DNA from: Stramonita haemastoma
Taxonomy: Eukaryota; Mollusca; Gastropoda; Neogastropoda; Muricidae
Length of the DNA: 17,500 nt
Assembly: GCA_030674155.1 (NCBI GenBank)
Contig: CM060337.1
Location: forward strand, 38,990,065-39,007,564
Direction: 5' to 3'
The position numbers and the translations under genes are program-made. Under the pieces are notes generated by a model, which was not told where the DNA came from, did not search any database, and worked only from the letters and a program-made list of their open reading frames with translations. Positions 1 to 6,768 of this stretch are shown piece by piece. Position 1 is the first letter of the stretch. The number at the start of each line of letters is the position of its first letter.

Positions 1-74
1 GTTGTTGACATCACCGATCACAGAAGTGAAGGATCTGGTCGCTCACTTTCTCTTCATCTTGTGCAAAGAGAATG
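1..74 (+). CDS. RIC8: RIC8 exon a (3' part, partial)
   Basis: The frame starting at base 2 reads [16 protein letters not shown] then LFILCKEN, continuous from the window edge, so the exon probably begins further left. It corresponds to the last armadillo-type helices before the conserved KYTGYGN segment. The donor is G|GTAGGT with the GT at 75-76, leaving one base (G74) of a split codon. Joined to TG at 1170-1171 this makes GTG (Val), giving [15 protein letters not shown], as expected for the family. Reading past the donor gives unrelated residues. Confidence 0.85.
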
Positions 75-1481
75 GTAGGTGTAGGTACACTGATGCACAT
101 TTTCCTGGCCCTTATCTATGGTTTTGTGTTGTGTTGTGCTATAATTATGGTAATGAGTTGCCATTTTCTAACAAAAGCAAGAACAATGATAATGATGATG
201 ATGATAAGGATAACAACAACAACAGTACTTATGATAACGATAATAACAGTGAACATTTTACGTACTTACTCTTACTTAAGCTGTAAATGTTTACAAGAAA
301 TCATACATCAACAGCCATGAAATGCAGGTCACCCGTGCACACATGCATGCACGCATGCACACACATGCCATTTCTCTGTAAACACACCCCAAAGAAAATA
401 TCGTGCATAATTCAGGCTGTTGGCTGTATGATCAGTGGCTTTCCTACTCATGGAATTCCACTTTACAGCTTAGTCTTCAGTGATCAACTATGACTCTCTG
501 ACTAGGAGGTTTGACTTGCACAGTCCTTATATGCTGCATCCCAGGGGGCTAGTTGGCCTTTGGAGAACATCTCCAACGCTGACTGCCCTTATGCCCTCTT
601 GGCCGAGAGAGTGGGGGTGTGTGCTGTGGGCAAGGCATCTCCACTATAATCAAATTTCTGCCCAGTTTCCAAAACAGCAGCTGCCTCCTGTCCTGTTTTT
701 GGATACCATCGTCGAGCATGATGGACAATTATTTATTTATTTTATTTATTCTTTTATATCGAGGATAATGGAATAAGCACTCATGTGCGTTTTTACATCC
801 AATCCTCGTGTGTATGCAACTTTTGCAAATCGTGTCATCTGTTCCCACCGGCACATGATGGCCTACTCTTACGAAAAGCGGAACAGGATTTAATGTGTGC
901 GCAAGATGTTCTGCGTGCGTTCGCACACGGGGCTTCGGTTTAAAGTCTCATCCGAAGGACTTTTGGGGAGAGTGGAGTCAGCACTGATGTTAACTCCAGG
1001 AGAAAAATTTCCTCGACCGGACTCGAACCCAGGTCGTCAAATTGCCAGCGCAATGTTCTGACCACTAGGCTATCCGCCCCCCCTAGTCTACACAGTGTGT
1101 GTTAGACTAGGCATTGTCAGACTGTCAGACCTGCATTATACACGTGTTGTTGTGATGGTGGTGTGGCAGTGGGGCGCATGGTGAAGTACACTGGCTATGG
1201 AAACTGCTCCGGGCTGCTGGCCCAACTGGGGCTCCTCAAGCTGAACGAGACCTACAACAAGGGAGACTACTCCAGCGACTCCGAGGACTCCGAAACCGAG
1301 AGTACTCGGAACTGAAGGGAAAGTGAGTTACTGCTGTTGTGGTTTTTTTTGTTGTTTTTGAGGATTTTTTTTTTGTTTTGGTTTGTTTGTTTATTTTATT
1401 TTATTTTATGTTATTTTTTATTATTATTATTATTATTGTTATTATTATTATTATTATTGTTATTACTGCTGCTGCTGCGAT

Positions 1482-1523
<42 letters not shown>

Positions 1524-2016
1524 TTTACTATCATGAATAAAAAAATTTTTTAATCTATGATTACTGTCCTCAGCATGGCAGTTGTCTTTGGTGGAGTTTG
1601 GGTGGGGATTGGTGGTGGGGGGGGGGGGGGGGAAGGGAGGAGTTAGAGGGTGTATAGTTATGAAATGATACTGATTTTTTTAAATATATCGTGTCATGAA
1701 TCTGAGAACAATCGACTTATGCAGGTTTAGCTTCTTCTCCCTCTGGAACCTCCCCACAACTGGTACTTGTTCCAAGAAAGCTGCAGTTTTAATTTCAGTA
1801 TGGTAGAATGTACTGGATTGCCCAGTTAACCCTTTGCTTGGCACAGCAAAATCATTTGTCAACTTCCTGCTGGGCAGAGAAAATGGAGGTGGATGGCTTG
1901 GTGAGTGGGTGTTTACATCCAGTCCCCGTGTGTATACTATGCAGTTTTGTAAATCATGTTATCTGTTCACACTGGTACATGATGGCCTACTCTTACGGAA
2001 AGTGGAACAGGATTTA

Positions 2017-2054
<38 letters not shown>

Positions 2055-2062
2055 TGTGTGTA

Positions 2063-2094
<32 letters not shown>

Positions 2095-4209
2095 GGGGGG
2101 GGTGCATGTCTGTGCGTGCGTGCATGCGTGTGTGTGTGTGTGCATATGTGTTTGTGCGCGTGCATGTGTATGCATGTCTGCGCATGCGTGCTTTGTGTGT
2201 GTGTTGCGCATGCATGTGTGTGTGTATGTGTGCGCGCATGTGTGTGCGTGCATGCATGTGTGTGTGATGCGTGCGTGCATGTGCACGTCCGCACGCATGC
2301 ATGTGTGTGTGGGCATCCACGTGCGTGCATGCATGTGTAATGCGTATGTGCATACATGTGTGTGTGTGTGTTGTGTGTGCAGGGTGAACCCGGTGACTGG
2401 GAGGTGGGAGGAGGACAAGCCCAACCCCATGGAAGGCATGACGGAGGAGCAGAAAGAGTACGAGGCAGAGGAGCTCATCAAGGTCATGGACAGGCTGCAG
2501 AGGTCAGAGGGCATTTCCGTGTTATGGGAGGGAGGGGGGGGTGTGGTGGTTTTGTTTTCTTTTTGGGCTTGTTTTAGATGGGATGGGGGGTGGGGGTGGG
2601 GGGAGATATGCTTTTTTTCCAAACCTTCTTTGACATGCTCATTCTTCTTCTTCTTCTTCTTCTTCTTCTTCTTCTTCTTCTTTCTTTGCATCTCTTCTCT
2701 TTGCATTCTTCTTCTTCTTCTTTTGCTATTCTTCTTCTTCTTTGCATTCTTCTTCTTTGCATTCTTTTCTTCTCTTCTTCTTCTTCTTCTTCTTCTTCTT
2801 CTTCTTCTTCTTTTCTTCTTCTTCTTCTTCTTCTTCTTCTTCTCTTGCTTTCTTCTTCTTCTTCTTCTTCTTCTCTCTCTCTCCTCTCTCCTCCCCTCCT
2901 CCTCTCTTCTCTTCTCTTCTTCTTCTTCTCTTCTTCTTCTTCTTCTTCTTCTTCTTCTTCTTCTTCTTCTTCTTCTTTCATTCTTCTTTCTTGCATTCTT
3001 CTTCTTTGCATTTCTTCTTCTTTGCATTCTTCTTCTTTGCATTCTTCTTCTTGCTTCTTCTTCTTCTTCTTCTTCTTCTTCTTCTTCTTCTTCTTCTTCT
3101 TCTTCTTCTTCTTCTTCTTCTTCTTCTCCTCATTGGTTTCTTTCCATTCATTATACAAGGTGATTAGACAAATTTATGTTGTTGTTTATATATGCTGCTG
3201 CGTCATCTCTGTCGAAAGTTCAGACAGCAACTATTGTTGTCTGTCGTATGAGCGAAAAATGGGTTGCGCTGCTGTTAACTGTCTGACAAGACATTCAACT
3301 TCAGCATGGGAGAGAATCATGGGTGAAGTCTTTTTTGAAGCAAGGCAGGAGAATGGACTAAGGAGGCAGAAAATAGACAAGAAGGAGGCGACAGGAAGAA
3401 AAGAAACAAGGCAGAAACAAAGAGAGGGATAGAAAAGAGGGAACTCCTAGCACAGTATTTCCAGAAGGTGGGGATGCTGTTTATACTGACAGGCCTCTGC
3501 CATCCCTACAGGGGAAAACATGCAGATGCTGCTTATTCCATTTGTCCCTACGAAAATCTTCCATCATTCGTAAAGAAGCGTAAACTTAAATGGTACGAGC
3601 ATGTCACAAGATCAAAAGGATTTGCTAAAACAATACTGCAAGGCACTGACCAAGGAGGAAAGAAAAAGAGGCAGGCCAAGGAGGAGATGGGAGGACAACA
3701 TCAGCGAATGGACAGGCCTAGAACTCAACAAAATTTTGAGAGACAGAACAGAGAGAGGAATGGAGGGAACTGGTTCACAGCTGTCAGTACCTTCCCATTT
3801 TCAGCTCCTCTCTGGAGCTAATTGTTCCATCCCACCCCAGCCCAGCTGTGGCCAGCTGGTGCTAATTATAGCTGAAGCTGACCACACATGGACTAGGTAA
3901 AAGGAAGGAGTGCGCCAAATTTAGCACTCTTGACTAGGCCTTACTGAGTAATGTTGGATTTGTGCACTGTGGGTCGTCAAGTCTTCAGGGGTATGTGCCC
4001 CCACAGTTGCCAGACTAAGGGATAGATAGATAGATAGTTAACAAAGAAATGTTTTTTTCTGTGCTCGCAGGCAGGGAATGATCGAGCCGTGTCGCATCGG
4101 GGAGGACGGCAAACCCCAACCCGTCAGCCATGTTCTGGAGCTGCTGGAGACAGGGGGCGCTTCCTCCAACGCCGGCCCGTCCCACGCTTCTGACACGGAG
4201 ACAGGATAG
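1..4209 (+). CDS. RIC8: RIC8 (synembryn) C-terminal part, four exons, 5' end outside window
   Basis: RIC8 proteins are cytosolic chaperones and non-receptor exchange factors for G-protein alpha subunits. They fold nascent G-alpha and promote GDP release, acting in asymmetric division and neuronal signalling. The model joins 1-74, 1170-1322, 2383-2502 and 4071-4209. Family signatures seen in order: a helical-repeat stretch ending FLFILCKEN, then [10 protein letters not shown] with GLLAQLGLL, an acidic Ser-rich patch [11 protein letters not shown], then EYSELKGK, then [10 protein letters not shown] and [14 protein letters not shown], and a variable tail ending SDTETG and TAG. These match the armadillo-repeat end and C-terminal tail of animal Ric-8 as I remember it. 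Splice phases (1, 2, 2) are mutually consistent provided one base is missing in exon 2. I cannot tell Ric-8A from Ric-8B; many invertebrates have a single RIC8. The N-terminal majority of the protein lies left of the window. Confidence 0.9.
75..1169 (+). other. RIC8 intron (phase 1)
   Basis: Donor G|GTAGGT at 75 and acceptor GGCAG at 1165-1169. It contains AT-rich microsatellite-like sequence (GATAAT and CAA triplets at 186-245), alternating CATGCA-type sequence at 333-366, unremarkable sequence to about 720, and the full-length tRNA-type SINE at 725-1084. Short open frames here are not supported by any recognisable protein. Confidence 0.8.
725..1084 (-). mobile_element. tRNA-derived SINE, near full length (copy 1 of 4)
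   Basis: Read on the minus strand, the element starts near 1084 with a tRNA-like head. The A box TAGCCTAGTGG lies at 1072-1062 and the B box GGTTCGAGTCC at 1029-1019, the latter matching the RNA polymerase III B-box consensus. The body follows, with CGGATGAGACTTTAAACCG (near 950-930) and CTGTTCCGCTTTTCGTAAG (near 888-865). The 3' tail near 770-725 is AT-rich with TAAATAAA runs. The same body recurs at 1905-2018, 5712-5935 and 17350-17500. The core resembles the conserved central domains reported for invertebrate SINEs, but I cannot assign a named family without a search. It sits in the first visible RIC8 intron, opposite to the gene. Confidence 0.85.
1170..1322 (+). CDS. RIC8: RIC8 exon b, with an apparent one-base deletion
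   Basis: The exon follows GGCAG at 1165-1169, an acceptor with a poor pyrimidine tract (mostly G and T). TG completes a Val codon, then [20 protein letters not shown] and later [16 protein letters not shown]. The last part is an acidic Ser/Thr patch like the region of vertebrate Ric-8A phosphorylated by CK2. At 1298-1302 the frame breaks: continuing gives STRN and TGA (1313-1315), while the frame starting at 1300 gives EYSELKG, which aligns with EYKEAKA of vertebrate Ric-8A. It then ends in two bases AA at a consensus donor AAA|GTGAGT (GT at 1323). Those two bases plus G2383 make AAG (Lys) leading into VNPVTG. Exon length 153 does not fit the phases; 154 would. Confidence 0.85.
1421..1523 (+). 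repeat. Compound trinucleotide array (TTA)n-(CTG)4-(CTA)n
   Basis: Tandem TTA units with occasional TTG give way to a short CTG run near 1467-1478, then about 15 CTA units to 1523. All share a three-base period, giving long artificial frames of poly-Leu, poly-Ile, poly-Tyr and poly-Thr that are not genes. Confidence 0.95.
1905..2018 (-). mobile_element. SINE fragment (copy 2), 5' half replaced by a TG array
   Basis: On the minus strand this matches the 3' half of the SINE body: TTAAATCCTGTTCCACTTTC, then CGTAAGAGTAGGCCATCATG, then an AACAGATAAC segment and GGATGTAAAC. At its 5' (right-hand) edge the SINE sequence TTAATGTGTGCGCAAGATG seen in copy 1 passes directly into (TG)n at 2017. The tRNA-like head is absent. 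Confidence 0.8.
2017..2380 (+). repeat. TG/CA/CG alternating purine-pyrimidine tract next to exon c
   Basis: Two (TG)n runs (2018-2049, 2066-2093), a G run, then about 280 bp of mixed TG, CA, CG and TA steps with many ATGCAT and GCGCATGC palindromes. Alternating sequence of this kind can adopt Z-DNA. Cys/Val and His/Thr frames over it are shadows. It forms the sequence just upstream of the exon c acceptor. Confidence 0.92.
2383..2502 (+). CDS. RIC8: RIC8 exon c (VNPVTG / [14 protein letters not shown])
   Basis: The exon starts after GTGTGCAG (AG at 2381-2382). G2383 completes a split codon, then [18 protein letters not shown] and [20 protein letters not shown], the most diagnostic motif of the C-terminal tail of Ric-8. 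It ends CTG CAG AG|GTCAGA with the GT at 2503, leaving phase 2. The exon is 120 bp with both flanking introns in phase 2, so leaving it out would keep the frame and remove 40 residues. Its acceptor lies directly at the end of a long TG-rich tract, so its 3' splice site has almost no ordinary polypyrimidine run. Confidence 0.92.
2643..3128 (+). repeat. Long (CTT)n / (TTC)n microsatellite, interrupted
   Basis: About 485 bp of almost pure pyrimidine on the + strand, mostly CTT units, with CTCT and CCTC variants at 2875-2930 and repeated TTTGCATTC interruptions at 2696-2765 and 3000-3045. The poly-Leu/Ser/Phe (+) and poly-Lys/Arg/Glu (-) frames are artefacts of the three-base period. A polypurine-polypyrimidine tract of this length can form triplex DNA. 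Confidence 0.97.
3541..4037 (+). mobile_element. Decayed non-LTR retrotransposon (LINE) 3' end, interrupted
   Basis: Broken frames give [20 protein letters not shown] then [11 protein letters not shown] in one frame, and [20 protein letters not shown] in the next. This is the familiar end of invertebrate LINE polyproteins after the reverse transcriptase domain. At least one frameshift lies near 3650-3675. The non-coding tail GTCAAGTCTTCAGGG, then GACTAAGGGATAGATAGATA (4014 onward), ends in GATA units. The same tail occurs inverted at 16323-16375. Between about 3772 and 3976 a different repeat is inserted. Only about 300 bp of LINE remains, so it is dead and 5'-truncated. Its end lies about 33 bp upstream of the last RIC8 exon. 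Confidence 0.82.
3778..3975 (+). repeat. Dispersed repeat nested in the LINE tail (copy A)
   Basis: About 195 bp related to 14990-15180. Shared landmarks in the same order are TTTCAGCTCCTCT, TTCCATCCCA, CAGCTGGTGCTAAT, CTGACCAC, GGTAAAAGGAAGG, TTTAGCACT and TGGATTTG. It interrupts the LINE tail: the other LINE copy runs from GGAGGGAACTG to CAAGTCTTCAGGG with only a few bases between. No open frame is conserved, so it is probably a SINE or MITE; the family is unknown to me. Confidence 0.75.
4071..4209 (+). CDS. RIC8: RIC8 terminal exon with stop codon
   Basis: The acceptor is TTTTTTTCTGTGCTCGCAG (AG at 4069-4070). G4071 completes Arg (AG|G), then [20 protein letters not shown], an ELLETGG segment and SHASDTETG before TAG at 4207-4209. 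[11 protein letters not shown] matches the region around VIQPMGM of vertebrate Ric-8A. The remainder is a variable, acidic, Ser-rich tail of normal length. Using the next AG (GCAGGCAG|GG) would put a TGA in frame within three codons, so the first AG is chosen. No polyadenylation signal lies close after the stop. Confidence 0.88.
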
Positions 4210-4740
4210 GGGAAGAGGGGGAGGAGGAGGAGAGATGAACTCTGTTGTCGTGCTGTGATGGATGATGATGTACACCGTGTGTGGCGGCGTAGCGGCTGTG
4301 GCCTGCCCTAGTCTTTTGTTGCTGCCCATTTTGCTCAAGCTCCCAGGCTTCAGGAGGCAGGAGAGAGGGAGGAGGGAGGGAGGAGGAGAGAGAGGGAGGC
4401 TTCAGGCTTCTGTGTGTTTGGAACAGGGAGCGATGTGCAGGTCATCAGCCGTTCTTGTGTCACAGCTTTCTCTGGAGAGAGACGTGTTGGGGGGGGGGGG
4501 GGGGGGGGAGGTCTTGATTTTTGGGTCAAAAGTTATGAATAATCATTTTCGTATCATCATCGTTTTTGTTGTTAGGGGAAATTTTTATTTTTGTTTTGTG
4601 TAACAGTTGTTTTGGGGGTAAGTTGACAGGGTCAGAAGTTGTAAGGAGTAAGTTTTTGAATGGAGTAAGTCTTTTTTTTTTTTTTTTTTTTAATGGAGAA
4701 AGTCAGTTTTGCTGTAAAGACAGTAATGGGTCTTATGATG
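4210..4740 (+). other. RIC8 3'UTR start: purine-rich and G-run sequence
   Basis: After the stop come GGA/GGAGG-rich runs (4210-4235, 4350-4400) with a duplicated GGCTTCAGG motif, a homopolymer of about 18 G at 4489-4508, and a T run (4671-4692). No further protein similarity is seen. The 3'UTR end is not determined. Confidence 0.5.
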
Positions 4741-4742
4741 AT

Positions 4743-4958
4743 GTTTTGTGTTGGAATCTGACTGGGTCCAAAGTCAGATAGTTATTTTCTAAATCGTAAA
4801 AAAGTAACTTCTTGCCTTGAAGAATAGTTATAATCATAGTCCACAATATTGTTTTGTGTTAAGGAATCTAACTGGGTCCAGAGTCAGTAATAGGGTATTT
4901 TTACTTGGGCGGAAAAAAACACACCATTTCTTCCCTGAAGAACAGTAATTATGTGTCA
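4743..4958 (+). repeat. Diverged tandem duplication, period about 108 bp
   Basis: GTTTTGTGTT begins at 4743 and again at 4851. Each is followed by GGAATCT, then ACTGGGTCCA and AGTCAG, and about 70 bp further by CTGAAGAA/TTGAAGAA and an AGT(A)ATTAT block. A weaker relative may start at 4594. No gene is seen. Confidence 0.75.
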
Positions 4959-5306
4959 GGAGCTCTGTGTGTGTTCACTAATTTAACTCAGAAATCATAA
5001 ACAGCATCTTTTTTTTTTTTTTTTAGTGATTGATCACTTTTGTGGGTGTGTTTTTTGTCAGTCACACACTCTATAAATCGTACATTCATTCACTCAATTC
5101 TTACTATGAAAGATCAAAAAGTTGGATAACTGTTTTCTGTTTGTCGTAAGTTTTTATCATAGCTTGGTGTTTTCAGCACATTTTCACAAATCAGACATTT
5201 GTTTTCAGTCCAGACAGTATGATCTAAAATTGGCCAGTCATTGGACAAGGGCAACAAATTCAAAATGTAAAAACTTGTGCTCAAATCTGAGATCACCAGG
5301 TGTGCA

Positions 5307-5455
5307 TTGATATCTGAGTTCCTTTTTTTTTTATATACTTTTTTTCTAAAAAATATTTTATTATTTTTTTTATTTATTTATTTATTTTTTTTTATTTATT
5401 TATTTATTTATTATTATTAATTTTTGTAAAAATATTTTTTTGATATCTGAGTTCC
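5307..5455. mobile_element. A/T-only insertion flanked by a 16-bp direct repeat
   Basis: TTGATATCTGAGTTCC occurs at 5307-5322 and, identically, at 5440-5455. The 117 bp between are almost wholly A and T (T runs, TTTA units, TTA units). This looks like a target-site duplication around a retroposed tail, oriented so that the poly(A) side reads as T on the + strand. Local duplication with later A/T expansion is an alternative. Confidence 0.65.
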
Positions 5456-5711
5456 ATCACTCAGACTGTCTTCTCCAAGTCCTAGCTCTTCTCTTTCACA
5501 ATTTTTTTTTATTGAACACTTCCTAGAATTGACAGAATGGATGTAGCTGTTGATGGCATCACTTTGAGGAAAAAGTGGATCGTTAAAAAATCTGGTAGAA
5601 AACTATGTCTGAATCAATGCAATAGTGATTTTGCCCCCTGTAGCCATGAGCCATAGACACCTCTGATAGGCTTAGTGCACACACACAGTGAAATAAGAGC
5701 TCTGTAGCTTT
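5456..5711. other. Non-coding stretch, nothing recognised
   Basis: Plain A/T-leaning sequence between the A/T insertion and the SINE. A short CACACACAC motif lies near 5675. No splice-consistent coding segment or RNA gene is seen. Confidence 0.5.
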
Positions 5712-5935
5712 AGATGAGACTATAAACCAAAGCCCCCATGTGCGAACGCATGCAGGACATCTTGCGCACATGTTAAATCCTGTTCCGCTTTTTGTAAGAG
5801 TGGGCCATTTTGTGCCGGTGGGAACAGATGATGAGATTCACAAAACTGCATACACACTGGGACTGGATGTAAAAAAAGCACATAAGCGCTTATTTGATTA
5901 TCCTCAATATAAAAGAATAAATAAATGAATAAATA
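5712..5935 (+). mobile_element. SINE fragment (copy 3), 5'-truncated
   Basis: Begins GATGAGACTATAAACC and carries the body through CTGTTCCGCTTTTTGTAAG, the GGTGGGAACAGATG segment and GGACTGGATGTAAAA, then a TAAATAAATGAATAAATAA tail. This is the orientation opposite to copies 1 and 2. The tRNA-like head with A and B boxes is missing, so it cannot drive its own transcription. Confidence 0.85.
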
Positions 5936-6100
5936 ACTGGGCCTCTGAAAATAACATAGGACATTGTCATGGATTTTACGAATACCAGACCTCCGTGGCT
6001 GTTGCCAGTGGTTGACTCTAAGAGTGAATACAAAAATGTCAACTAAAAACAAATGTTGTGGACAGTTCTTGTTTTTAATTAATCATGAAAAATGGACCAC

Positions 6101-6290
6101 TTTCACGTTGAAAGTAATTGTTTCTGCTCTTAGGACAGAATAATTCTGTCTCCTCTTACGACAGAATAATTCTGTCTCCTCATAGGACAGAATAATTCTG
6201 TCTCTCCATAGGACAGAATAATTGTTTCTGCTCTTAGAAAAAAAATCTGTTCGTAAGAGCACAAACAATTCATTTCACTTTGAAATTTTT
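6101..6290. mobile_element. Foldback-like element with four 26-bp palindromic repeats
   Basis: GACAGAAT-A-ATTCTGTC, a palindrome with 8-bp arms and one central base, occurs at 6134, 6160 and 6186, with a half copy at 6212, all spaced exactly 26 bp apart. AATTGTTTCTGCTCTTAG precedes the array (6116-6133), repeats directly at 6220-6237, and reappears inverted as GTAAGAGCACAAACAATT (6253-6270). Outer arms TTTCACGTTGAAAG (6101) and CACTTTGAAA (6276) also pair roughly. No protein is encoded; this resembles a small foldback element or MITE. Confidence 0.7.
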
Positions 6291-6605
6291 ATGGTTTGAA
6301 AACAACTTGGCTTTTTTTTCTTTTTTTCTTTTGGTGATGATGATGATGAAGTCAGTGACTATTTGTAACTTTTGGCCCAGTGTGTCCTAAGTAAAGTGTG
6401 GTGGGGTCTCGTCTCTCTGTTCTCTGTGTAGTTTTTGGTCTTGGTTCGAAACCAAAGGCTTCAGTTGCTTCAAGTGGTGTTGATTAATTAAGGCTTTGAC
6501 TGTCCTGTGTCGTGTGGTCCAAGGGTCGTTGTGAGTGCTTGGCGGGGTTTTAAAGTCGTGTGTGTTCTTTTTTGTCAGACAGCTTTTATCACTGAGAGTT
6601 GATGG
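6291..6605. other. Non-coding stretch, nothing recognised
   Basis: T-rich sequence with a short GATGATGATGATGA run near 6335-6348, then mixed sequence. No coding or RNA feature is recognised. Confidence 0.5.
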
Positions 6606-6612
6606 TAGACAG

Positions 6613-6728
6613 GTGTGTGTGTGTGTGTGTGTGAGTGTGTTTGTGTGTGTGTTGTGTGTGTGTGTGTGGGGGGGGGGGGGGGGATGAGTGTGTGTGTATG
6701 TGTTTGTGTGTTTGGGGGGGGATGAGGT

Positions 6729-6768
<40 letters not shown>

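Larger units (their letters stand above)
1323..2382 (+). other. RIC8 intron (phase 2)
   Basis: Donor GTGAGT at 1323 and acceptor TGTGCAG ending at 2382. Contents in order: T-rich stretch, TTA/CTG/CTA array (1421-1523), a G homopolymer at about 1616-1632, about 270 bp of plain sequence, a SINE fragment (1905-2018) and the TG/CA/CG tract to the acceptor. Confidence 0.8.
2503..4070 (+). other. RIC8 intron (phase 2)
   Basis: Donor AG|GTCAGA at 2503 and acceptor CTCGCAG ending at 4070. It holds G-rich sequence (2527-2605), the CTT array, about 400 bp of mostly unremarkable sequence (3129-3540) and the LINE 3' end with its nested repeat. Confidence 0.8.

Noticed and set aside
1014..1084. Functional tRNA gene on the minus strand
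   Set aside because: A and B boxes are present, but the sequence continues without a terminator into the SINE body and does not form a clean cloverleaf by eye.
1302..1307. Alternative donor GTACTC at 1302
   Set aside because: It is a poor match to the donor consensus and leaves phase 1, which would read a TGA right at the start of exon c.
1313..1315. In-frame TGA in RIC8 exon b as the true stop or as a selenocysteine codon
   Set aside because: The other frame restores EYSELKG, a consensus donor and the phase needed by exon c. RIC8 is not a known selenoprotein and no selenocysteine element was sought or seen.
2014..3163. Long open frames of Cys/Val/His/Thr and of Ser/Leu/Phe or Lys/Arg/Glu on both strands
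   Set aside because: They are produced by the two- and three-base periods of the TG and CTT arrays. Only the 40 codons at 2383-2502 belong to a real exon.
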